Under the pieces are notes generated by a model that was given only the letters and a program-made list of their open reading frames with translations, was not told the DNA's origin and searched no databases. A program made the translations under genes and the position numbers. Of a stretch of DNA of 64,000 nucleotides, positions 21,539-33,408 are shown in pieces; position 1 is the first letter of the stretch; each line of letters opens with the position of its first letter. The DNA is from Schistosoma haematobium (Eukaryota > Platyhelminthes > Trematoda > Strigeidida > Schistosomatidae): positions 79,474,364-79,538,363 of the forward strand of contig NC_067196.1 in NCBI RefSeq assembly GCF_000699445.3, written 5' to 3'.

Positions 21539-22346
21539 CTTCTGTGGCGTGTGCTACTGATATCGATAGATATAAGTAGTATGTATCATCAATCGGAAGT
21601 GAAATACCTGGTGGTAGAAGGTTAAGAAGATCGAAGGAAAGAGAACGAGAATGGAGAATGATTGGTGTGAAAACGAATGGGCAATGAAGTCTGAGACGAT
21701 TGAATGACGTTTTCAAATGAAGTATTTACCGTATGGTTCTCATATTTTACTAAAATATTCTGTAATTTTGTATTCGAATAAATTCGATTTTCCCCAGTTG
21801 TGTTCTTGATCGCTACACTTCAACCGTCAGCATTAGTAGTGATAGTGTTTTATTATAACTCTAGACATAAAACAGCTACTATTTTATGTCCAATTAGTTC
21901 GTAAATGCACTTTCACAGAGAATTATATTCAAAGACAACACAAAAGCGGTCAAGAATCAAGTTTAAATTTTGTAAGTAAGAATCTTGATTAACTAAAAGT
22001 TTTATTTATGGAGGTCAGAACGAATTTTTAGTAGATTATTAAGTGTTAATATTCCGGTATTAATACTGTAGTGAACGACAATACAACTGGGGAAAATCGA
22101 ATGTATTCGAATACAAAATTACAATTTCTCTTAGTAAAATCGGAGAACCATACAGTAAATACTTCATTTGAAAACGTCATTCAATCGTCTCAGACTTCAT
22201 TGCCCATTCGTTTTCACACCAATCATTCTCCATTCTCGTTCTCTTTCCTTTGATCTTCTTAACCTTCTACCACCAGGTATTTCACTTCCGATTGATGATA
22301 CATACTACTTATATCTATCGATATCAGTAGCACACACTACAATACT
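21539..22346. repeat. Large inverted repeat, arms about 268 bp
   Basis: Left arm 21539-21805 and right arm 22078-22346 are inverted copies with few differences and one small indel near 21760/22130, separated by about 270 bp. The right arm starts ACAATACAACTGGGGAAAAT and ends ATCGATATCAGTAGCACACA. A diverged third copy at 59870-60170 shows this is a dispersed family. Arm ends starting TGTAGCG and an AATAAA-like motif inside would fit an LTR, but no retrotransposon coding was found. Confidence 0.85.
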
Positions 22347-23018
22347 ACACCAGGAAAGTTATTCATTGAATACTATCAATAGAAAAATTATTCCAAGTTT
22401 GAAATATTCAATATTTTTTCCTAATGATATCATGAATAATATATTTCAATTTCTTATGGATTCAATATGACTTGTTAACGTTAGCTTAAAATCGAACTGA
22501 AAGAGAGCGAGAGCAAGAGAAGGCGAGAAAATGCTATAAATCAATAACTGTTCAATAATATTTAACAAATAAATCAGTGAAATTTGATTGATTTATACTA
22601 TTAAAATTGAAATCAGTAATATTTGGACAATTTAAACTCGGTATTTACAAATAAAATCTTCGAAAAAACCAAACGGATCATTATTTTAATTTGATATAAT
22701 TCCTTTATCATACCAATATACGTTTCAACTCACAATCGAAATATTCCAATGATATGTAGATATACTTATCGACATTCACTAATACATTTCTATAGTTTAC
22801 ACATTTTACATACATAAAACTAACCGATAAGTTATAATTAAGTAATTGATAATGATCATAATCATTAGCCTTAATGAAAATTGTAAAATAAAGTGACATT
22901 TTTCATAAATTCATTGTTAACTAATTATTTCAATGTATTCTCATATTTTCAAAAAAATATAATTAAGATTACAATATTTGAAATTAATTGAAATGATTTC
23001 AATGAACAGATAGATGAA

Positions 23019-23101
23019 TAGATAGATAGATAGATAGATAGTAGTAGTAGTAGTGTTAGTAATAGTAATAGTAATAGTAGTAGTAGTAGTAATAGTAGTA
23101 A
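23019..23101. repeat. Compound microsatellite (GATA)n then (GTA)n
   Basis: GATA units at 23019-23040 run directly into GTA/ATA trinucleotides to 23101. Confidence 0.97.
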
Positions 23102-23305
23102 GACAAGTTAATTGATAAACAAACTAATGGAATGCTCCACAAACTATTTATTAAATTAACCTAATTTTGATGAAATTGTATACATCTATTGTTTATATTT
23201 GTAAAAATGTATTCAAGTATCGATTGTATACATGTTTACAAATGACTTAAATAAATAAAACCATATGAATTAAACCTCGAAAAAATGAATAATTATTCAT
23301 TTTTA

Positions 23306-23795
23306 GAAGGAGTTTTGTGGAGATTTTAGAAATTTCAATAGTTGAAATCATGAGTCAATTGAAGCTAGACCACTATGGGAAACCTGGAAGCACTGGACGG
23401 CCGCTTAGTCCTAGTATGGAACTCCTCAGCAGTGCACATCCTCCAATCCCGCTTCCGCGGCTTCCTACTAGAAGCCGTTATCAGTAGACTTCAACCAGGT
23501 CTGTTGTGAGATATCAGCTCACTGAAGACAATGGTTTACGGTGGCGCAACTCTGTGGATTATTTGAAGTTAGACATTGACACCGTTGGATGCCGGCCGGC
23601 CGGCCGGCTCAATGGTCTAGTGGTTAAGCGCTCGCGAGACTGATAGGTTCTGAGTTCGAATCTCGTGGGGGGGCGGTGTCGTGGATACGCGCTGCCAAGG
23701 AGTCCCATACTAGGACGAAACGGCCGTCTTGTGCTTCCAGGTTTTCCATGGTGGTCTAGCTTCAACTGACTCATGATTTCAACTACTGAAATTAT
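23306..23795 (+). repeat. tRNA-like hammerhead SINE with inverted left end (most complete foldback copy)
   Basis: The left end (23306-23450) is an inverted copy of the right end (about 23690-23795), each carrying a hammerhead-like segment. The middle, on the + strand, has a body (CAACCAGGTCTGTTGTGAGA), a GCCGGCCGGCCGGCC run at 23593-23607, an A-box-like TGGTCTAGTGGT (23617-23628) and a B box GAGTTCGAATCTCG near 23651-23664. The left hammerhead keeps the core CTGAGGA, but GAAA has become TAAG; the right keeps GAAA but has CCAAGGA. This copy defines the family layout. Confidence 0.85.
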
Positions 23796-24419
23796 TCATT
23801 TATTCATTCACTTATTTAAAAGTAATTAAATTAGTATTAACAAGTTTGAGTAAATGAAATTCTATAAGGAATAACAAAATGTAATAAATAAGATATTTCA
23901 CCTTATGGAATACATTTTATAACAAAATATGAGTAAAAATATATGATCACTTTGAATCTGAAGTGTAATTATGTTAACAATTAACAAACAAGCTTCAATT
24001 TTCAGTATTTTATACACCTTTGAGATCAGATCTGGATCTTTTAAGATATTTAGTGTCAATATTTAGAAAAATCACTTAGATCACAGTTTTCTGCTGATAG
24101 ACTACTGTTAGAAGCTTACTCTTTTTGTTGACAGTGTGTTTTTAAAAAAATATATGGAAATTAGTCAGTAAATATCATATAGAAATACTGATGTAGTGAA
24201 GCCTATCATAGCAACAATGTTGAAGGTTAAATAACCCGTTGGCACTCTCTAACCCAATACTTTTTACTCAATTATAAAACATAAAAAACAGATATACCTG
24301 GTTGTAACTGCTTTTCTCCTTTAGTACTATTTTTAACCGACTTATCAATCATTTCATGCAAGTGACTATGGATTATTTCTATATGCATTCTGATATCATT
24401 CAGATTACAATAGGCATCT

Positions 24420-24800
24420 TAAACTATAAGATTTATTTTCGGGGAGACTCTCTGGTGTTAAGTGTTCTACCTAGAGCTTAGTTTCTTGCTATGCCGCGTA
24501 CTACTTGAGCACTCCAACGCCAGAACCCTCCGAAGTTGCGAGTGAGAAGAAATGTTATTCCAAAGTGTCAAATATGGTGCGAAATTCTCAGGTATTTATA
24601 GATTTTAGTAAAAAGAAAATCATCATTACAGTCATCTAATCAGCGTGCAGTGGTTTTTAGCATTTGTTCAATCGAGAGGCTACACGTCAAGATTCTGGAA
24701 TGTTCTTCCAAAAGATGATTGAATGAAATGTCTTCGGCTCTTTATGAGCGTCTTAGAGCTTCCTTGAATTCACCCGGGAGCCGTTCTCACATTTAGAAGT
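24420..24800 (+). repeat. Dispersed repeat, copy A
   Basis: Aligns collinearly to 47150-47485 over about 300 bp. Shared blocks include GTGTCAAATATGGTGCG/GTGTCAAATATAGTAC, CAGGTATTTAT, AAATCATCATTA and GAGCCGTTCTCAC. No coding seen; family unknown. Confidence 0.75.
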
Positions 24801-24991
24801 CGTCAGTTCCGTTTGCCTGGATTCTTGTGTTTATGCTTATATCTAAATTTATAGTCTGCTAATTTTTTCTTCACCCCGATGCAACAAAGACAAACCATGT
24901 AACAATGTTACTTGTAGTCAGAATAATAATAATAAGTCCATATTTATTTTATGATTTTGCTTTCACTCATTTCTTTCTTGTTTGTTTTAAG

Positions 24992-25126
24992 ACAAAGCAA
25001 ATTCTAAACATGGAATAATCAGAACAACTTTGTTTATAGCTAATTTAACTATGGCTAATTATGGTTATTATACATGTGTAGTTGAAACACCGTTTGGTAC
25101 ATTTCGCAATAGTACAGAAATATTTA
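24992..25126 (+). CDS. Ig gene exon 6: second half of Ig domain 3
   Basis: Acceptor TTTGTTTTAAG at 24991 and donor GTAAGT at 25127. Reads KANSKHGIIRTTLFIANLTM, then ANYGYYTCVVETPFGTFRNS. The Y-x-C signature holds Cys404, with Asn398 in the position normally Asp. Sequons NLT (393) and NST (415). Phase 1 at both ends. It ends Ig3, with STEIF leading into the stalk. Confidence 0.93.
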
Positions 25127-25249
25127 GTAAGTTTTCAATTATTCAGTTTATTTTTTAACCTTTTGTCAGTCATATTATTTTAAATGTGCAAATTAGAAAT
25201 TTCTTAGCTTCTAAGCATTTCTGAGGGATATAACCTAAGTTAAATATTT

Positions 25250-25540
25250 TCAGTAGTTGAATTCGTAGGTCGATCTAAGCTAAATTACCATTGAAAACCT
25301 GGAAGTGCTGGACGGCTCTTTCGTCCTAGTATCAGACTTTTCGCTGGTGCTCACCCGAGACCCCTCACGTGGGACTTAAACCCATTGACTTCGGTCTTGC
25401 GTGCAAACGCCTAACCTCTAGGCCACTGAGCCGACATCCAACGGTGTTAATGTTTAACTTCATTCGATTCATGATGGTGGTCTAACATAGGCTTATGGAT
25501 TCAGCTGTTAAAATTACTACAATCTCCACAAATCCCCATT
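25250..25540 (-). repeat. tRNA-like hammerhead SINE, minus orientation, with second end
   Basis: GCTAAATTACCATTGAAAAC, CGTCCTAGTATCAGAC and the tRNA-like block with CTCTAGGCCACTGAGCCGAC are present; an inverted end follows at 25460-25540 and finishes in ATCTCCACAAATCCCC. The core CTGAGGA is destroyed. Confidence 0.78.
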
Positions 25541-26264
25541 CTTAAATTATTTCATTTCTCGATTATGAAAATGAGTCTGCCAATATCCCAGAAGAGGGTT
25601 AAAAACTTATTATAGACGGTAGGTCAACATAAGATATGATTGTGTCACTTAGGATAATAAATCAATCACGAGTGACAAAACTAGTAGAAAAATTATCGAA
25701 TAGTTAAGTTTGTAAGTTGTTCTACCGAGACTATGTAAAGGTTAATTAATACCCCTAAGTGAGTATATACAATAAATCTGATTTTAACATAGAAGTTTTA
25801 AGCGGCTTACTTCGAGAATGACAATAACGAGTTTAAGTGTCTGACAAGGTGATTGAATAACATCACTCAAAGTTTTGAGATTAATAGATTGATCACTTTT
25901 ATCTGTGATCATTTGTGAAATTTCAAAATTTGTTGAAGTCATATCTTCACAATAGATAGAGTGCCAGTTAAGAATGAAGTCAAATCTATATCTAATTCCT
26001 ACATGGAATAAAAACAATGAGATTTACCGGAAGGTAGCTTCAATGAACAGTTACACCAATACCATTTTGAGTAAACAAATTAGTGTATCTTGGTCTGGAT
26101 CGGGTCTAGAATTCGTAAGCACAAATTGATTAGGCTTTCATCTATTGAGTTCCTTAATTTTACCTACTTCTACAAATTAAGCCACTTACAACCATGTAAA
26201 TAGTTTTCAGATAATTCTGTGTAGGTAAATTCACAGGTTACAACAAGCTATAACCTATTAACCT

Positions 26265-26530
26265 GAACTAAGCAACCAGTAGAAACCAAAACAAACTGAA
26301 CGACTATTTCCTCCTAATATGGGACTCAGCAGCGCTAACTCACGACCATACAAAGGGTCTACCTCAAGACTCTCAGGTCTCTCTGTGAGTGCTTTACTTT
26401 TAGAGTTGGTATCTAATGGTTTGCACTGATAACTTTAATTAATCCCTGCACTTCTGAGAAGTCCCATACTAGGGTGAATCAACTGTCCAGCTTTTCATGG
26501 TTTTCAAATGCTGTTTGGCTAAGGTCAGAC
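26265..26530. repeat. Strongly decayed foldback SINE
   Basis: CCTCCTAATATGGGACTCAG on the left and an inverted CTGAGAAGTCCCATACTAGG (26454-26473) on the right, followed by CAGCTTTTCATGGTTTTCAA. Recognisable only by comparison with better copies. Confidence 0.65.
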
Positions 26531-26819
26531 TCTAATGTAGACTATAAAACTCAACACTGTCCAAGAACTCATAATGTTAACAGAATGGAAATGTTATCTA
26601 GGGCAATATGGTTGTCTTAGCAGTTTCATATGATGTTACCTCGTGATCAAAATGAACTTCAAAATTAACAAAATTCTCTATAGAACTACCTTAATTAATA
26701 TAACCCCCACATGCTTGTTGTATTTTAGATAGATGTCATGTTTACTGTTTGACCTATTATTAGTTAAAGTTGTCAATCCAGTTTATCTAGCATACTACTC
26801 AATCTGCAAATAAATATGT

Positions 26820-27755
26820 TAACATTGAGTAATTGGAAGAAAGAGGATTAATAATTATACAAGTAATTATTCGAAATTCAAGAAGTTGCTACGTTGCACA
26901 ACATATGAAAAGGAGAAGGAACAGAATATTTTTTGATGAGTGGTCAGTAGAATTGTAGTTATGCAAGAATCAAGAACTCGGCTTTCGAGACGATTTGGAA
27001 TTCGCAGATGACCTAGCCCTTCCATCGAATACACATGAACAAATGCAGATAAAGACAGCCAGTGTAGCAACAGTCTCTGCATCAGTAGGCCTCAACATAC
27101 ACAAGGGGAAAACCAAGGTCCTCAAATACAACACGGAGAACACCAATCCAATCACTCTTGATGGCGAAACTCTGGAAGATGTGGAGTCTTTCACGTACCT
27201 AGGAAGCATCATCGATGAACAAGGAGGTTCAGATGCAGACGTAAAGGCAAGGATTGGTAAAGCAAGGGCCGCATTCCTACAGTTGAAGAACATATCGAAC
27301 TCAAAACAACTTTCAATCAACAAGTAAAACACTAAGTTCAAAAAACAAAAAATAAAAATGGAAGAAGTACGAAAATAGTTTACCAATGTTCTTCTACTAA
27401 CGCCCCTATACCGATGGTTGAAGCCATTGTAATCCATGTTCACAAACCTAAACTTTGCATCCAAAATAAGTTTGTAAAACCACTTACGCTACCTCGGCCA
27501 TCGGTATAGGGTCGTTTGTAGCAGAACATTGATAAACTATTTTCGTACTTCCATTTTTGTTTTTTTCTAACTTTGTGTTTTACTTATTCTCAACATTCAT
27601 CTCTTGATTCTTACATAACTACAATTCTACTGACCACTCATCAAAAAATATTCTGTTCCTTCTCTTTTTCATATGTTATGCAACGTAGCAACTTCTTGAA
27701 TTTCGAATAATTTCTTGGATTATTATTAATCCTCTTTCTTCCAATTACTCAATTT
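26820..27755. repeat. Long palindrome interrupted by an RTE fragment
   Basis: Right arm 27500-27755 is continuous. Its inverted partner on the left is in two pieces, 26820-26985 and 27323-27412. The 0.34 kb between the pieces is an RTE fragment that replaces about 15 bp of the arm (GATGAATGTTGAGAA on the complement of the right arm). Arms differ at only a few positions; the loop is about 27413-27499. It may be a foldback or MITE-like element, but no transposase was found. Confidence 0.85.
26988..27325 (+). pseudogene. RTE reverse transcriptase fragment captured in a palindrome arm
   Basis: Open frame EFADDLALPSNTHEQMQIKT, GLNIHKGKTKVLKYNTENTN, then SIIDEQGGSDADVKARIGKA and NSKQLSINK. It starts at RT motif C and ends before the C-terminal tail, so both element ends are missing and there is no TTAC tail. 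This is not a normal target-primed insertion. Nearly all residues match the 52265-54070 copy. Confidence 0.88.
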
Positions 27756-28964
27756 TAATTTATAATTGAAATGTCATTATGTAATTATTACGTAACATAT
27801 CCACCCGATGAGTATTATTTCATTATTGTAAATAAATATATACATTTTATCATAATTAGTAGACGGTAAAGTCTAATACTTTCAATCCTTTATGTCTGTT
27901 TATAATACAAACTTCAATTTAATGAACAAACACGGGTGATGAACTGTTATAATTTGCTAGTCCATAGAAGTTTGACATCATTTACTTTTTATTATTACAA
28001 TATATAGTTTATTTTTATAATAGCGATGAATACGGCGATATTAAATTAATCCTAAGATCTTATACTAGAATCAGTACGTTCTATTTTTCTGACTGGATTA
28101 TTATATTTAATTTAAAATCGTTATCTTTCCATACTAAAATATACGAATTCTAGCAGTTTCCTTAATAAATTGATTGATTGTGTTAAACCAACATAGAAAA
28201 TGTCTCAACTATTAAGGATTTGAGTAAAATGTCTACTGTGAAGAGTGTAATCTTTCATTAATTTGAATATCAGTTGTATCTATCTTAATGTAAAAAAATA
28301 CCTATTTCAACTATTGCATAAACGCTTTAGAAAACTCCCAATTATATCTAGCTTATACTGATGTTAGATTGTTTCATCGTATTACATTGTATGTCGACCT
28401 ACTTCCTCAGTTATCAAGTAGAATACATTAAAGTACAGTTTGTGTTTACTGTCTATTGACCGCCGTTATTTGTTTGTCTAGAGATTTAATTTCAATTAAA
28501 AATGCATAGAAAACAAAGGCTATGAGATAATTAATTTTGATAACAACGTCTATTATTGTTATTTAATCATGAAGTTTGTATTGTGACAACCATTTTCATG
28601 AATTATCATAGTTATTGTATAAATGTGAATAGTCTATATGTAAACTAATGCTTCCGGTTTGACATTTATGTGAATACCGGTGTAAATGTGAAGAACTAGA
28701 TGGGGGGGAGGGATTATAAACAAATTCAATGGTATGCAGAAATTTTTACCATTTATATTCATAATCTAAGAAATGTTGAAGAAAAAGACATTATAAGTGA
28801 ATTTTAAATTTTCATTAGTTTGTCTACAGAGAAAACATGAATTTATGAAAGAGTTTGGGATAGCAGAAAACCACAACCTCATAATCTTCAAAGCGAAAAT
28901 GGATCCACCGTTGAAATTGTGCTGCTACTGTTCCTACGAACTAATACTGTAGGAACTTTTATCT

Positions 28965-29895
28965 AGAATTACTAACTTACATCTGTTACCCGTCGTGGAG
29001 GAGCGTAGGCCACCCAACAGGATTCTCTATCGAACTCTGTTCTAGCCAATCCTTTCCAGTTACTATTTACCATTTTCATATCTGCTTCCCATTGCCGATG
29101 CAGTGCGTTCTTTGCCCTCCCTCTTTTCCACTTCCCTTCAGGATACCAAATTAACACCTCGTTAATACCTCGTGACTCAGTCTGGTGTTTTCCACAATGT
29201 ATGTCCTATCCACTTCCAGCGGCTTTTCCTATCTTCCTCTTCAGCTCGAGCCTGGTTTGTTCTCTCCCACAGTAGGTTGTTGCTGATGGCATCCGGTCAA
29301 CGGACATTCGGTATCTTGTGTGGACAATTGTTTATAAATACCTGTACTTATTTGATGATGGTTGTAGTAGTTCTCTAAGTTTCAGCTCCGTACAATAGAA
29401 CTGTCTTGACGTTCATGTTGAAGATTCGGACTTTGATGTTGACTGACAGACAGTTGTTTTGGGTTCCATACGTTTTTCAACTGTAGGAATGCTGTTGTTG
29501 CTTTGCCAATCATTACGTTTATGTCTGAATCGAATCCTCCTTGTTCATTGATGATACTGTCCAAACAGGTACATGAAAGTTTCCATCTGTTCCATAGTTT
29601 CTCTATCAAGTGTGATTGAGTTGGTTTTCTCCGTGTTGTATTTGAGGATGTTGGCTTTTCTCTTGTGTATGTTGAGGCGTATTGATGTAGAGGCTGCTAC
29701 TGTTGGACTGGTTGTCTTCGTGTAAGTTTGTTTGTGTGTATGGTATAAAAGAGCTAGGTGATCTACGAAGTCCGAATCATCTAGTTGTATTCAAGCTGTT
29801 CATTGTATTCCGTGCTTCATCTCAGATTTTCAGGTCTTCATAATCCAGCCAACCACCAGAAGAAAGAGAAAGAGGAAGAGTAAGCAGCCTTTTCA
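28965..29895 (-). mobile_element. 5'-truncated RTE copy with many stops
   Basis: The 3' end begins near 28968 (ACTTACATCTGTTACCCGTC, a degraded TTAC tail). Pieces of the tail (WYPEGKWKRGRAKNALHRQW, 28972-29157) and the RT C-terminal part (29382-29609) are recognisable. It ends abruptly near 29895. Bases 29366-29680 are almost identical to 1-313. Confidence 0.87.
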
Positions 29896-30394
29896 AGAGA
29901 ATTACTTATCTAACTTGAAACGTACCTCATCTTTATAGTTAAAAATATATGAAAACATTTTTTGCACCTAAAACGTTGCAGAAAATGTTAGAATGACTCG
30001 TAATTAAGAACAAAGAGTAATTAAAGAAGCTATTTGGTGTTAACTTGTCAAATATAGCATTGAGATGATATTACTGATTGAACTGTAACTCCATAGCATA
30101 TTTCAACTAAGTTAATTATGCTTAACTGATATTCTACAACAACTATTACTCAACAAAAATTTTCAAGCTTTAGTGACGATTTACCGTCGAAATAATTAAA
30201 ACAAAAAACAAAACCAAGTTTACAAAATAAAGCAGTTAAGGAAAGATTTTGTGAGACCATAATGTATGAAATTCAAGAAATCTCAAGAAAATATTACTAT
30301 AAAAACATAACATCGGTTCTTAATACCAATTGATAGGAGAATGTATTTTGAACAAAGAATAAAGCATGCTTTAAACGATATACTTAGCCTTTAA

Positions 30395-30500
30395 TCTGGC
30401 CATTTGTCGGATTACTAATTTGAATATATAATTGTAGAACCTGAAGCGAACTTATCGATAAGAATATTATTCGTTCAGATATTAGTCTTTTAATATGATG
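30395..30500 (+). mobile_element. Penelope-type terminal repeat relic
   Basis: Matches the reverse complement of 38900-39010 (TGGCCATTTGTCGGATTACT and ATATATAATTGTAGAACCTG). It carries a decayed hammerhead at 30437-30476: stem I GAAC/GTTC intact, core CTGAAGC (last A lost) and GATA in place of GAAA. Confidence 0.72.
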
Positions 30501-30641
30501 AGGATCATTAAACAATGAGAATGTGTTTTATTAATGTGATTTACTGAATATACAATGAAAAGTTTCCAATAAAGTACAAAAAATATTCAAACCAATTTAA
30601 ATGAATTAAAATGATGATTTATTTGAACTATTTTATTCCAG

Positions 30642-30671
30642 GAACTTACTCATCTCCATCAACAACATGGG
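30642..30671 (+). CDS. Ig gene exon 7: 30-nt microexon in the stalk
   Basis: Acceptor TTTTATTCCAG at 30641 and donor GGTAAGTAAA at 30672. Codes TYSSPSTTW between two split codons. Phases 1/1 fit both neighbours exactly. The residues are Ser/Thr-rich, as in a stalk. Schistosomes are known for microexons, although most published examples are in secreted-protein genes. Confidence 0.82.
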
Positions 30672-32681
30672 GTAAGTAAATCTGAACTTTATATGACTTA
30701 CATTTTCTACTTTAATTAAGTACACCTCATTAGTTAATCTCAGAATACATATTCTCATGTTAATAACATGCTTGTTATTGAGACGAATGTTAAGAATTGT
30801 TAGTTTGAAGTAAAATGGAAGAGAATTCAGTCCTTTGACTTAATAGTTGTGATACAGATGCTTTATTACTAAGCCACATTACATGTTTATTTAAGAGATG
30901 TTGTTTGCGGTTTCCGTTATTTGTAACATTTTTATAACTGGAGAGTATAACTAGTAATTTTCACTTTTTTTTATTGAAAACATAATCCATTCCGGATGTA
31001 AACCCACATTTAAAATATCTCATAATTAAATCAGCTTCAGGAAACGTTTTGTATCATAAACGTGCTATTACTGTTAGTAACTTTCATAATTATAAGCAGA
31101 TATTGACAATATATTACAGATATATATTATTCGGTTGTAAAACTATAGGTTTTAGGTCGTATCTAAACGCAATCGGTTATTTAATTATACTAGTTTCTGT
31201 CTTTTTTCTGACAAATATTGAAGTTAGTTACTAAAAATAGATTATTTTATGGATAATATACGCAATAATTATAGACAATTCCAAAAGGCAATCAGGTGCA
31301 ATATAAATAAAACAGTGATAATGTCTTTTGTTATGACGTTATTTGAGACAAGCTTGAATTCCATGGATAGCACTTGTTTAACCCAGATTACTAGCCAATG
31401 AAAGCCAACTAGTGTGAAAAATGTATTCAGAACTTCTAATCTAACTACCTCCATCCACGTAATACTGAATATAATTTGAGATATACCCATCACATATTAA
31501 GTCACTGACTAAATCACTTATCCTATGTATTAAATATAATGTTGCTTTAGTTTTACAGTCAAACTACCATCACTTATAACTTCATAAATTTATTTGCATT
31601 TGCTTCATTTCAAACTATCAGGTAGCATTGTATAACAATGAAAAACAAAAAATTGAATCTATAAATTTAAACTGAAGGACTTCATAACTTCCTGATCTCT
31701 CTGAAAAAATGTAAATATTCATTATTTTTACAAAGTATTTATCATATATCATATAAGCTTTATCCATAGGTCAGTGAACAATAATAAATTTTTGGAGGAT
31801 CTGCAGATTTATAGTCTACTTCGTTATTAGATCTACTCCTAAAATTGTAGGTTTGTTATTGATGGGACTGCCTAATCTGTAAGATCTTACGTGGAAGTCA
31901 CATCATTTTATATACCGACTCGTCGTATTGTAATAATCACCAACATATGATGGAGAGCACATTTAGGTTGGAGATAAAACAATATAGTTAATATGAATAA
32001 AATCAAGTCATAGGGGATGACCACGCCTGCGAGGCTGATCTATGCCACCCGATGATTTTAATTCCGAATGAATGTTAACTCGTCCACCATTATTGACCTT
32101 CCCTTAGTGTTAAATGTTGAAAGTCTATTTTCCCAGTTATCTCATGTACAGCTCTGAGGATTGTGATTAGGATCTAATGCCATTACAGATCTATAAAATC
32201 ATTCAAAACAGTCATAATTTATACCACGTTTTGGTTACTTTGAAGGTAAATGTAGTGAAATATTTGGTAAAAAAACTTCATAATTCTTTTCAAGTAAAGT
32301 GTTCTTTAGAATCATTCTGATTCACGTGCACAAATAAATTATCATTCAATTTATACTCCATAACAATTACTTTATAAACATCTTACTACTATTCTACTTC
32401 ATCTGTAATCTCTAAGTTATGAGACTTGATTTTTGCAAACTAACGTCAGCGAGACTACGATTTATGGACGAACCAATCAGATATAAGATAATAGGTCTTG
32501 AATTTTGGCGCGAAATTCAATAATCCATTTGTCTAATAGCATTTTGGTATTTTAGCTTATGTCAATTTGTGATGAATATCGTAAATCTAATTTTTAACCT
32601 TAACCATCAACTGCAAATTTTAAAAAAAAATTGTTAGCAGTTTAAAAATCCCCATAGAATATTCAAAAACGAAGAATATTT

Positions 32682-32720
32682 GAGCGAACAATTGTTTTCA
32701 ATAACTTCATCATCAGGCTC
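32682..32720 (-). ncRNA. Penelope hammerhead-like motif, left end
   Basis: Minus strand: stem I GAGC/GCTC perfect, core CTGATGA, a weak stem II, GAAA, and a short stem III AACA/TGTT with TTC before stem I. One extra base follows CTGATGA, as in the related copies. Confidence 0.55.
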
Positions 32721-33156
32721 TACAGTTATAAGTCCATAATTATAATATTTTACAAAGGCCAAAAATAAGGCATGTATTAATGAATTTGACAATGTTATGT
32801 GTTAAAAATGGTGAACGTTTGCATCTGTTACGATATATATATATACTTCAAAAAATTGTAATATTTGCAAATTAGAAAGGTCATTCAATAAAGGTCAGTA
32901 AATTGTTCAGTTACAATAAGATAATAGTACTATTGCAAAGTTGAAAATGCAACAAAAAAAATTATTTTTGTCAACTGAGATAATAATATTGTTGTGTGAA
33001 TATAATATGTAATAAGGGGGGGTGTTATCAAGGTAATTACGGTCAACAAATTGGGAATGATGGATATGAAGATTAAGATATAGATAATGACAAATAATGA
33101 TAATAAGGAAAGTAAATAAAAATAAAGGAAGGGGTAAGAGGTTTATAATATTCAGT

Positions 33157-33408
33157 CTAGGTATTCGGTGATCCAGTGGTAGGCCAGGGTAAACATAGAG
33201 GCTGGATATATTTTTTCTGGATGCATAAATTAGGTCTTCTGGAGTTGATCCAGATGGCTTCGGCTATGTAAAGCAGTCGTAATCTGGCTCCTTGAGGTAG
33301 ATATTTTTGAACTTGATATAAAACAGAGAAAGCTTCATCTATTTTGATATGATGCTCACTGTCTTCAGAACATAATGACTTGATTCTGTGGTTGAGACAC
33401 TTAACCAA
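33157..33408 (-). pseudogene. Penelope-like GIY-YIG C-terminal fragment
   Basis: 83 residues ending CLPWPTTGSPNT. The same block (AEA-I-x-x-x-x-x-x-P-x-LC-x-QKKYIQPL) occurs at 39465-39716. Only the last part of the protein remains; RT and the GIY-YIG catalytic part are gone. Confidence 0.8.

Larger units (their letters stand above)
20106..24991. other. Intron 5; SINEs, inverted repeat, microsatellites
   Basis: 4886 bp. Holds Sm-alpha relics (20505-21010), the inverted repeat 21539-22346, microsatellites (23019-23101), a foldback SINE (23306-23795) and a dispersed repeat (24420-24800). 22350-23000 and 23800-24420 show nothing recognisable. Confidence 0.8.
25127..30641. other. Intron 6; SINEs, palindrome, RTE copy, Penelope relic
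   Basis: 5515 bp. Holds SINE relics (25250-25540, 26265-26530), the palindrome with captured RTE (26820-27755), an RTE copy (28965-29895) and a Penelope end (30395-30500). 25545-26260 and 27756-28964 show nothing recognisable. Confidence 0.8.

Noticed and set aside
21507..22470. Similar open frames in both arms of the inverted repeat (shared NLLPPGISLPIDD) as a duplicated gene
   Set aside because: The frames follow only from the DNA duplication. No domain is recognisable and the third copy at 59870 breaks the frame.
31269..31493. Hydrophobic open frame on the - strand in intron 7
   Set aside because: Short, no homology recognised, no splice context. AT-rich DNA readily yields Ile/Leu/Phe-rich frames.
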